From Rhizorhapis sp. SPR117 (lineage in GTDB: Bacteria; Pseudomonadota; Alphaproteobacteria; Sphingomonadales; Sphingomonadaceae), in assembly GCF_021742065.1 (NCBI RefSeq), contig NZ_JAKKIE010000045.1, forward strand, positions 1 to 30,610: a DNA stretch of 30,610 nucleotides, given 5' to 3'. Below, piece by piece: positions 24,196 through 30,610 of the stretch. A program made the position numbers and the translations under genes. Position 1 is the stretch's first letter; the number at the start of each line of letters is the position of its first letter. The notes under the pieces were generated by a model. It saw nothing but the letters and a program-made list of their open reading frames with translations, ran no database searches and was not told where the DNA came from.

Positions 24196-25083
24196 ATGGT
24201 ACATGCTGATCTGCAATATCCGGAAGGTGCAGCCGCCGACTGGACCATCTCGCAGGATTGGGATCGCTACAGCGCGGCTGACCATGCGATGTGGGATGCG
24301 TTGTTTGAGCGTCAGGCCAGAATGCTGCCGGACCGGGTCGTCCCTGAATTCATGGACGGACTCGATATGCTGCGCATGACGCGACCCGGCATCCCCAATT
24401 TCGATGAGCTGTCGGAACGTCTGATGAAGGCGACTGGCTGGCAGGTCGTCGCTGTGCCGGGGCTGGTGCCCGACGCGGTCTTTTTCGAACATCTCGCCAA
24501 TCGCCGCTTTGTTGCCGGGCGCTTTATCCGCACCCCGAGCGAAATCGACTATCTGCAGGAGCCGGATATCTTTCACGATGTCTTTGGCCATGTGCCGCTG
24601 CTCGCCCATCCGGTGTTCGCAGACTATATGCAGGCCTATGGCGAGGGCGGGCTTCGCGCGGCGAGACTGGGCGCCATTGATTATCTCGCGCGGCTCTATT
24701 GGTACACCGTCGAATTCGGGCTGATCCGTCAGGGCGAAGGCCTGAAGCTTTATGGCGCGGGCATCGTATCCTCGTTCGGGGAGGCGGTGTTCGCGCTCGA
24801 CGATCCCTCGCCCAACCGCATCGGTTTCGACCTCAAGCGCTTGATGCGGACGAAGTACCGGATTGACGATTATCAGCAGAATTACTTCGTCATCGACAGT
24901 TTCGAGGACCTGCTGCGGCAGACGGTGGAGACGGATTTCGGACCGATTTATGCCGAGCTGGAGCATCAGTCCGACATAGAGATCGACACGATTCTGCCCG
25001 AAGATGTCGTCTATTCGCGCGGAACACAGGCCTATGCACGCGCCCGCTCCGCATCTTCCACCGGCGAGGGGAGCTTCATATGA
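24196..25083 (+). CDS. phhA: Phenylalanine-4-hydroxylase
   Basis: A 295-residue monomeric bacterial phenylalanine hydroxylase that makes tyrosine from phenylalanine using oxygen, tetrahydropterin and non-haem iron. The iron ligands are H127 and H132 in FHDVFGHVPLL and E173 in WYTVEFGL. Other family blocks are GRFIRTPSEIDYLQEPDI and the C-terminal YQQNYFVIDSFEDLL. There is no regulatory ACT domain, as usual for bacterial forms. The stop overlaps the hppD start by four bases (ATGA), so the two are coupled. No pterin-4a-carbinolamine dehydratase gene is adjacent. Confidence 0.96.
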   Translation: MVHADLQYPEGAAADWTISQDWDRYSAADHAMWDALFERQARMLPDRVVPEFMDGLDMLRMTRPGIPNFDELSERLMKATGWQVVAVPGLVPDAVFFEHLANRRFVAGRFIRTPSEIDYLQEPDIFHDVFGHVPLLAHPVFADYMQAYGEGGLRAARLGAIDYLARLYWYTVEFGLIRQGEGLKLYGAGIVSSFGEAVFALDDPSPNRIGFDLKRLMRTKYRIDDYQQNYFVIDSFEDLLRQTVETDFGPIYAELEHQSDIEIDTILPEDVVYSRGTQAYARARSASSTGEGSFI

Positions 25084-26138
25084 CACGCCAAACGAATGCC
25101 GAAAACCCGCTGGGTCTCAATGGATTTGCGTTTGTTGAATTTACCGCGCCGGATCCGCAAGCCATGACGGACTTGTTGGAGGGCCTTGGCTTTACGGCAG
25201 CGGCGCATTCCAGCGATGGCGATATCACCCTGTTTCGTCAGGGGCGGGCCACGTTTCTGTTGAACGCCCGGAAGGACGGTCATGCCGCCGAGTTCCAGAG
25301 GATGCACGGTCCATCGGCCAGCGGCATGGGCTTTCGCGTCGCCAATGCACAGGCGGCGCTGGCGCACACATTGAAGAATGGCGCCAAGGCGGTCGATGCA
25401 AGGCATGGCGCACTGCCGGGAACGGCGGTTATCGAGGGAATTGGCGGTTCGTTGTTGTATCTGGTTGAGGGTGATCCCTTTGCGGAATGGGATGAAATCC
25501 CCGGATGGCAGAACATCGCCGCCGAAAACAGTGTTGGGCTCGATATGCTCGATCACCTTACACATAATGTGAAGCGCGGGCAGATGCGCGTCTGGTCGGA
25601 ATTTTACGGCAAGCTTTTCGGATTTCGGGAACAGAAATATTTCGACATCAAGGGCAAGGCGACCGGATTGTTCAGTCAGGCGATGATCGCGCCTGACGGG
25701 GCGATCCGTATTCCGCTTAATGAAAGTCAGGACGACAAGAGCCAGATCGAGGAGTTTATCCAGGATTATAATGGTGAGGGCATCCAGCATATCGCGCTGA
25801 CGACGAATGATATTTACGACACGGTCGAAAAGCTGCGCGCGCGCGGTGTGCGGTTGCAGGATACGATCGAAACCTATTACGATCTGGTCGATAAGCGCGT
25901 GCCCGGGCACGGCGAGGATTTGGAGCGGCTCCGCAAAAACCGCATCCTGATCGATGGCGATGTGAAGCAGGAAGGCATATTGCTACAGATATTCACGGAA
26001 AATATGGTGGGGCCGATTTTCTTCGAGATCATCCAGCGCAAAGGCAATGAAGGCTTTGGCAACGGCAATTTTCAGGCACTATATGAATCCATCGAGCTTG
26101 ATCAGATCCGCCGGGGCGTAATCACGGTCGATGCATGA
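25080..26138 (+). CDS. hppD: 4-hydroxyphenylpyruvate dioxygenase
   Basis: A 352-residue Fe(II) dioxygenase that turns 4-hydroxyphenylpyruvate into homogentisate. It has two vicinal-oxygen-chelate domains. The N-terminal one begins NPLGLNGFAFVEFTAPDP; the C-terminal catalytic one carries the iron ligands H159 (LDHLTHNV), H237 (GIQHIALTT) and E316 (GPIFFEIIQRKGNEGFGNGN). Length and domain order match the bacterial enzyme. It overlaps phhA by four bases and is 12 bp from hmgA. Confidence 0.96.
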   Translation: MTRQTNAENPLGLNGFAFVEFTAPDPQAMTDLLEGLGFTAAAHSSDGDITLFRQGRATFLLNARKDGHAAEFQRMHGPSASGMGFRVANAQAALAHTLKNGAKAVDARHGALPGTAVIEGIGGSLLYLVEGDPFAEWDEIPGWQNIAAENSVGLDMLDHLTHNVKRGQMRVWSEFYGKLFGFREQKYFDIKGKATGLFSQAMIAPDGAIRIPLNESQDDKSQIEEFIQDYNGEGIQHIALTTNDIYDTVEKLRARGVRLQDTIETYYDLVDKRVPGHGEDLERLRKNRILIDGDVKQEGILLQIFTENMVGPIFFEIIQRKGNEGFGNGNFQALYESIELDQIRRGVITVDA

Positions 26139-26150
26139 GGACGTGAGGCC

Positions 26151-27506
26151 ATGACCGTCATTCCCGATCCCGAATGTTCTGCGCTGCCCGGGGCGATTGT
26201 CGCCAGAGAGGAAGCTGTACTGACAGGTTTTGGCAATCATTTTGCGACCGAAGCGGTGGCGGGTGCATTGCCGGTCGGCAGAAATTCGCCGCAGCATGCA
26301 CCATATGGGCTCTATGCCGAGCAGCTATCGGGCACAGCCTTTACTGCGCCGCGATCCGAAAACCGGCGCAGTTGGTTGTACCGCATGCGCCCAAGTGCCG
26401 GTCATCCGCCCTTCGCGCTTTATGAGCGCAAGTGTCTTGTCCGTTCCGGCCCGTTCGATGAAGTGCCCGCAACACCCAATCGCCTGCGCTGGGACGCGCC
26501 GGGTTTTGGCGATGCACCTGTGGATTTTGTCGACGGCCTTGTGACCTATGCGGGCAATGGCGACGTGGCGGCGACCACTGGGTGTGCGATTCACCTCTAT
26601 GCGGCGAACCAGTCGATGATCGACCGGGTCTATTGCTGCGCCGATGGCGAGTTGCTGATCGTGCCGCAAATGGGCAGTCTGCGGATCGTCACGGAGATGG
26701 GCGTGCTCACGGCCGCGCCGCTGCAGATCGCAATCGTGCCAAGGGGTGTACGCTTTCGGGTCGAGCTGTCCAATGGGCCGGCGCGCGGATATGTCTGCGA
26801 GAATTACGGCGCCCTGTTCCGCTTGCCCGAGCTGGGACCGATCGGATCGAATGGGCTGGCGAACCCGCGCGATTTTGAGGCGCCGGCCGCCGCTTTCGAG
26901 GATGTCGAGCGTCCCGTGGAGATCGTGTACAAGTTCATGGGACGGCTCTGGACGACGGTGCTCGATCATAGCCCGTTTGATGTCGTGGCGTGGCATGGCA
27001 ACCTGACGCCAGCCCGGTACGACCTGAGGCGGTTCAACGCGATGAATACCGTAAGCTTCGATCATCCCGATCCGTCGATTTTCACGGTGCTGACCAGCCC
27101 GAGCGATATGCCGGGAACCGCGAATATCGATTTCGTGATATTCCCGCCGCGCTGGATGGTGGCAGAGGATACATTCCGGCCGCCCTGGTTCCATCGCAAT
27201 GTGATGAGCGAATTCATGGGTCTGATCGAGGGCGTCTATGATGCGAAAGCGGATGGCTTCTTGCCCGGTGGGGCGAGCCTGCACAACCGCATGTCGGCTC
27301 ATGGGCCGGATGTCGCGAGCTATGAGCAGGCGATCGCGACCGATTTGGCGCCGCACCGCATCGAGGACAGCATGGCGTTCATGTTCGAGAGCCGCCATGT
27401 TATTCATCCTACACGCTGGGCGATGGAAACGCCGTTGTTGCAGGGCGATTATGACGAATGCTGGACAGGCTTTGCCAAGGCGCGGCTGCCGGATATCGAA
27501 AGCTGA
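26151..27506 (+). CDS. hmgA: Homogentisate 1,2-dioxygenase
   Basis: A 451-residue cupin-type iron dioxygenase that opens the homogentisate ring to maleylacetoacetate. The iron site is H348 and E354 ([18 protein letters not shown]) and H384 (MSAHGPD), with the same spacing as in the human enzyme. Other family blocks are [39 protein letters not shown], and the final [15 protein letters not shown]. The short gap to fahA (7 bp) shows they are in one operon. There is no maleylacetoacetate isomerase gene between them. Confidence 0.96.
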   Translation: MTVIPDPECSALPGAIVAREEAVLTGFGNHFATEAVAGALPVGRNSPQHAPYGLYAEQLSGTAFTAPRSENRRSWLYRMRPSAGHPPFALYERKCLVRSGPFDEVPATPNRLRWDAPGFGDAPVDFVDGLVTYAGNGDVAATTGCAIHLYAANQSMIDRVYCCADGELLIVPQMGSLRIVTEMGVLTAAPLQIAIVPRGVRFRVELSNGPARGYVCENYGALFRLPELGPIGSNGLANPRDFEAPAAAFEDVERPVEIVYKFMGRLWTTVLDHSPFDVVAWHGNLTPARYDLRRFNAMNTVSFDHPDPSIFTVLTSPSDMPGTANIDFVIFPPRWMVAEDTFRPPWFHRNVMSEFMGLIEGVYDAKADGFLPGGASLHNRMSAHGPDVASYEQAIATDLAPHRIEDSMAFMFESRHVIHPTRWAMETPLLQGDYDECWTGFAKARLPDIES

Positions 27507-27513
27507 AGAATAG

Positions 27514-28812
27514 ATGGCATATTGGACCACTGACGAAACGCACGACCCCGCTCGCACAAGCTGGGTCGAAAGCGCGCAGGGGCATCGCGATTTCCCGGTC
27601 CAGAATCTACCCTATGGCGTGTTCTCGCAGAATGCTGGAAACAGGCGCGTGGGCGTGGCGATTGGGGAGATGATCCTGGACCTGTCAGCATGTGCGCAGG
27701 ACCAATTGCTGTCCGGGTGGGAAAGCATGTGTCTGGGGAATGACGTCAATGAGCTGTTGGCGCTGGGGGGTGGGGATCGCCGAAAGCTGCGCCATAGGAT
27801 CAGTGCGCTGCTTTCGGACCCAGGGCATCGAGGGCAGGTTGAGAAGCATCTGGTGCCAGCTTCCAAATGCGCGATGCATCTGCCAGCGCGGATCGGCGAT
27901 TATACGGATTTTTATGTCGGCATCCATCATGCTGCCAATGTCGGCAAGCTGTTTCGCCCCGATAATCCGTTGCTGCCCAATTATAAGTATGTGCCCGTCG
28001 GTTATCATGGACGCGCATCGTCGATACGCGTTTCGGGTGTGCCTGTGGTTCGTCCACGCGGCCAATGCAAGATGCCTGACGCGGCGGAACCGATAGTAGC
28101 ACCTACAGGCCGACTGGATTACGAAGTGGAGTTGGGCGTCTGGATCGGGCCGGGAAATGCGCTCGGTACGAATATTCCCATTGGAGAAGCAGCGGATCAC
28201 ATCGCGGGTTTTTGCCTGCTCAACGACTGGTCCGCACGCGATTTTCAGACGTGGGAATATCAGCCGCTCGGACCATTTCTGGCAAAAAATTTCCATTCGA
28301 CCATTTCGCCATGGGTGGTGACGAGCGAGGCGCTGGCGCCATTTCGGATCGCGCAGCCGCCGCGCCCGGAAGGCGATCCGCAGCCGCTCGCCTATCTCGC
28401 CGACAACGACGATCAAGCGCACGGTGCTCTTGCTATCACGCTGGAGGCGGCGCTCTCCACCGCGAGCATGCGGGAAGCGGGCATGGAGGCGGTTCGGCTC
28501 AGTCGCGCAGCTGCGAGCAATATGTACTGGACCGTCAATCAGGTCTTGGCGCACCATGCATCGAATGGATGCAATCTGTCTTCGGGCGATCTGTTGGGTA
28601 CCGGTACTATCTCTGCCCCGGTGAAAGATGGTTATGGCAGTCTGCTGGAACTGACCAACGGTGGTAAGGAACCGATCATTATGCCCAGTGGAGAAAGTCG
28701 GACGTTTCTGGAAGATGGCGACGAAGTTTCCCTGCGCGCAGTCGCAGCGGCGCCGGGATTCGTTCCTATCGGCTTTGGCGAATGTCGCGCGGTCGTGATG
28801 CCGTCGCCATGA
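27514..28812 (+). CDS. fahA: Fumarylacetoacetase
   Basis: A 432-residue hydrolase that splits fumarylacetoacetate into fumarate and acetoacetate, the last step of tyrosine breakdown. The N-terminal SH3-like domain includes FPVQNLPYGVFSQ and GVAIGEMILDLS. The catalytic beta domain shows DFYVGIHHAANVGKLFRP, YKYVPVGYHGRASSIRVSG, LDYEVELGVWIG, NDWSARDFQTWEYQPLGPFL and SNMYWTVNQVLAHHASNGCN, all family signatures with the metal-binding Asp and Glu residues. It is the last gene of the phhA-hppD-hmgA-fahA run. Confidence 0.96.
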   Translation: MAYWTTDETHDPARTSWVESAQGHRDFPVQNLPYGVFSQNAGNRRVGVAIGEMILDLSACAQDQLLSGWESMCLGNDVNELLALGGGDRRKLRHRISALLSDPGHRGQVEKHLVPASKCAMHLPARIGDYTDFYVGIHHAANVGKLFRPDNPLLPNYKYVPVGYHGRASSIRVSGVPVVRPRGQCKMPDAAEPIVAPTGRLDYEVELGVWIGPGNALGTNIPIGEAADHIAGFCLLNDWSARDFQTWEYQPLGPFLAKNFHSTISPWVVTSEALAPFRIAQPPRPEGDPQPLAYLADNDDQAHGALAITLEAALSTASMREAGMEAVRLSRAAASNMYWTVNQVLAHHASNGCNLSSGDLLGTGTISAPVKDGYGSLLELTNGGKEPIIMPSGESRTFLEDGDEVSLRAVAAAPGFVPIGFGECRAVVMPSP

Positions 28813-28896
28813 CGAAACGGATTGCATCTGCTAGTACATAGCGCATAGCCGATCGCCCGATCGCTTTTAAAAGTTGCTCCCGCCAAGGAAAATGCC

Positions 28897-30078
28897 ATGT
28901 CTGATTCCATCATCATCTCCTCTTATGCGCGTACCCCCATGGGTGGTTTTCAGGGCGCCCTATCCGGGGTTACGTCGGTCCAGCTTGGCGCAGTCGCTGT
29001 GAAAGCCGCCGTGGAGCGTTCCGGCGCCGATGCGTCTGCCATTGATCGCATCTATATGGGTTGCGTCCTCTCTGCCGGTCTGGGCCAGGCGCCCGCGCGT
29101 CAGGCGGCGTTGGGCGCTGGTCTGCCGCAATCGGTTGAGGCGACGACGGTAAACAAAATGTGCGGTTCGGGTATGCAGGCGACGATCATGGCGGCGGAGG
29201 CACTGGCCGCGGGGAGTGCCGATATCATCATCGCAGGCGGCATGGAAAGCATGACCAATGCTCCCTACGCGCTGCCCAAGCACCGTTCCGGTGCGCGCAT
29301 CGGCCATGATCGTGTCATCGACACGATGATGATGGATGGACTGGAAGACGCGTATGATGTGGGCAAGCCGATGGGCGCTTTTGCCGAGGACACCGCGCGC
29401 GATTATCAATTTACCCGCGCCGAGATGGATGCCTATGCCATTGAAAGCCTGAATCGTGCCCGCAACGCCATCAGCAGCGGTGCATTCAAGGAAGAGGTTG
29501 TACCAGTCACCGTGCCAGGGCGCGGCGGTGATAGTGTTATTGTCGAAGACGAACAGCCCGGCAACGCAAAGCCAGAGAAGATTCCCGGCCTCAGGCCGGC
29601 TTTCGCAAAAGACGGGGCAATCACTGCCGCGAGTTCGGCCTCTATTTCCGATGGTGCGGCGGCTCTGGTCATAACCCGCGCCAGCATTGTGGAACAATTT
29701 GGCCTGAGGCAGGAAGCGCGCATCGTTGCGACGGCCGCGCATGCCCATGCGCCCGCCTTGTTCACCACGGCACCTGTTTTTGCGATCCGCAAGGCGCTCG
29801 ATAAAGCGGGCTGGTCAGTGGAGGATGTGGATCTGTTCGAAGTGAACGAAGCTTTCGCCGCCGTAGCGATGATTGCCATGCGCGATCTGGCCATTCCCCA
29901 TGCGAAGGTTAATGTGAACGGCGGCGCAACGGCGCTTGGTCATCCGATAGGGGCCAGCGGCGCGCGCATCATTGCCACGCTGATTGCCGCATTGAAAGCT
30001 TCTGGCAAGACACGCGGCATTGCCGCCCTGTGCATCGGCGGTGGTGAAGCAACGGCCATCGCGCTTGAAATCGTATAA
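28897..30078 (+). CDS. Acetyl-CoA C-acetyltransferase (acetoacetyl-CoA thiolase)
   Basis: A 393-residue biosynthetic-type thiolase that interconverts acetoacetyl-CoA and two acetyl-CoA. The catalytic residues are C89 (NKMCGSGMQA), H349 (NGGATALGHPIGASGAR) and C379 (ALCIGGGEATA), matching the PhaA/AtoB pattern. AAGGA lies a few bases before the ATG at 28897. It sits 84 bp after fahA on the same strand, so it can use the acetoacetate branch once activated to the CoA ester; a CoA transferase or synthetase for that is not in the window. It could equally serve general fatty acid or polyhydroxybutyrate metabolism. Confidence 0.95.
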   Translation: MSDSIIISSYARTPMGGFQGALSGVTSVQLGAVAVKAAVERSGADASAIDRIYMGCVLSAGLGQAPARQAALGAGLPQSVEATTVNKMCGSGMQATIMAAEALAAGSADIIIAGGMESMTNAPYALPKHRSGARIGHDRVIDTMMMDGLEDAYDVGKPMGAFAEDTARDYQFTRAEMDAYAIESLNRARNAISSGAFKEEVVPVTVPGRGGDSVIVEDEQPGNAKPEKIPGLRPAFAKDGAITAASSASISDGAAALVITRASIVEQFGLRQEARIVATAAHAHAPALFTTAPVFAIRKALDKAGWSVEDVDLFEVNEAFAAVAMIAMRDLAIPHAKVNVNGGATALGHPIGASGARIIATLIAALKASGKTRGIAALCIGGGEATAIALEIV

Positions 30079-30200
30079 CTTGGGCCAAGCCGGGTCGGTC
30101 AATTGCCGAGTATTTGTGTTCGGGATAACGATACCATCGCTATCCTTGTAAAAATCCTCAGCTCGGGACCAAGTGAAATGACCACTAACCCATTGAAAAA

Positions 30201-30249
30201 TGGTGCTGCCGGTGAGGATTGAACTCACGACCTCAGCCTTACCAAGGAT
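30201..30249 (-). pseudogene. 3' remnant of tRNA-Thr (GGT), attachment-site half
   Basis: The reverse strand carries the anticodon loop TTGGTAA, a T-arm around GTGAGTTCAATCCTCAC, the acceptor strand CGGCAGC and ACCA, which match the 3' half of a bacterial tRNA-Thr. The 5' half is not a matching partner: no GCTGCCG acceptor strand is present, and the anticodon stem has two mismatches (GATCC with GGCTG). This is the pattern left when an element inserts in a tRNA 3' end; the element lies to the right and the intact gene should be at its far end. Confidence 0.7.
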
Positions 30250-30274
30250 CAACTTATCCATCTGGCCGAGTCTC

Positions 30275-30296
30275 TCTAGGTATGATGACACCTAGA
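30275..30296. repeat. 7-bp inverted repeat next to the tRNA remnant
   Basis: TCTAGGT at 30275-30281 and ACCTAGA at 30290-30296 with an 8-nt loop. It is just inside the presumed element, between the tRNA remnant and the truncated integrase, and may be a terminator or a recombination-associated site. Confidence 0.4.
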
Positions 30297-30416
30297 AAAC
30301 ATTAGCTTTTCTGCGAATTATAGTTAGGATGAGGTCTCGGCGGGTCTCTCCCAGTCTCGCCGCAGCGCGGGCTCCCCGTTTCCCTGGGGCTACCCCGGAA
30401 CGGTCTGGAGACGATA

Positions 30417-30533
30417 ATGGCGACAGTGTTGCAAAGCAACGACGAGGCGCGAGTCGAGCATAGCTCCGCGCGCGAGAGGTTGACTGATAAGCGGCTGGAG
30501 AAGCTGACTGCTCCGCCCGGGCAACGGCTAGTC
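30417..30533 (+). pseudogene. Tyrosine integrase, N-terminal 39 codons, cut by an IS
   Basis: An ATG at 30417 with GGAG six bases upstream opens a frame that reads MATVLQSNDEARVE and then LTDKRLEKLTAPPGQRLV. This is the start of the arm-type DNA-binding domain of P4-like tyrosine integrases (family pattern LTD-x-x-[IL]-x-x-L-x-x-P-x-GQR-x-x-x-D). At codon 39 the similarity stops, and a stop codon follows at 30537-30539 inside sequence with the look of an IS21-family end. The integrase would belong to the element inserted at the tRNA-Thr end 170 bp to the left. The rest of the gene should be found on the far side of the insertion, beyond the window. Confidence 0.65.
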
Positions 30534-30610
30534 TGTTGATTGTCGCTGAGAAGTGACCCGGTATTTTCATCGAGAAGTGACCCGGCTGGTTTATGTCCCG
30601 CGTTGCGGGC
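30534..30610. mobile_element. End of an IS21-family insertion sequence, partial
   Basis: From about 30534 (TGTTGATTGTCGCTGAG) the sequence has two exact copies of GAGAAGTGACCCGG, at 30548-30561 and 30572-30585, 24 bp apart. Multiple terminal repeats of this kind and a TG end are characteristic of IS21-family elements. The transposase genes (istA, istB) would follow outside the window. The exact border and target duplication cannot be fixed from one end. Confidence 0.6.

Noticed and set aside
30201..30290. Intact tRNA-Thr gene
   Set aside because: The 3' half matches, but no 5' acceptor strand pairs with CGGCAGC and the anticodon stem has two mismatches, so it is treated as a remnant.
29815..30291. 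158-codon minus-strand frame through the tRNA remnant
   Set aside because: It runs over the tRNA-Thr remnant and then antisense into the thiolase gene. One stretch in the gap looks protein-like, but no start signal or family supports it.
1..30610. CRISPR arrays, toxin-antitoxin pairs or defence islands
   Set aside because: No regularly spaced repeats and no recognisable defence or toxin genes were seen in the window.

Overview
The window looks like the chromosome of an alphaproteobacterium, most likely a sphingomonad (Sphingomonadaceae). The basis is GC-rich codon use and several typical neighbourhoods: nadD-rsfS-rlmH-envC, rsmE divergent from ubiA, a plant/alphaproteobacterial-type gshA, and a REP-like GTCGAG/CTCGAC palindrome. 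This placement comes from recognising proteins and gene order, not from a database search.

Layout. Positions 1-2219 are the end of an integrated element (prophage or island): a partial HAD-like phage protein, a DUF551-like protein, a small unknown protein and an intact tyrosine integrase. The integrase stops 25 bp from the 3' end of tRNA-Val(TAC), which is probably the attachment site. Positions 2220-5161 hold a winged-helix regulator with a 21-bp palindrome upstream, a small zinc-ribbon protein, a perfect 16-bp hairpin and a lipoprotein. Positions 5162-17642 are mostly housekeeping: acnA, argG, a DUF2189 membrane protein, the nadD-rsfS-rlmH-envC run, an ICMT-like membrane methyltransferase, gshA with phased CTAT/ATAG tetramers upstream, rsmE and ubiA. 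Positions 17956-21308 hold a bd-type quinol oxidase operon (cydA-cydB plus a 34-aa DUF2474/CydX-like subunit). Divergent from it is a GDT1/UPF0016 metal transporter behind a yybP-ykoY (manganese) riboswitch. An MFS transporter without a normal start codon and a membrane-anchored retropepsin-like protease follow.

Positions 23631-30078 form a phenylalanine/tyrosine catabolic block. An Lrp/AsnC regulator is divergent from phhA-hppD-hmgA-fahA, followed by an acetoacetyl-CoA thiolase. Together these take phenylalanine through tyrosine, 4-hydroxyphenylpyruvate and homogentisate to fumarate and acetoacetate, and the thiolase can finish the acetoacetate branch after CoA activation. Maleylacetoacetate isomerase, a tyrosine aminotransferase, a pterin dehydratase and the CoA-activating enzyme are not in the window.

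The right end (30201-30610) is a second integration site. It has a 3' remnant of tRNA-Thr(GGT), then the first 39 codons of a second tyrosine integrase, cut off by what looks like the end of an IS21-family element with two 14-bp direct repeats 24 bp apart. The window is therefore a core block flanked by two tRNA-targeted islands, and the right-hand island has lost its integrase.
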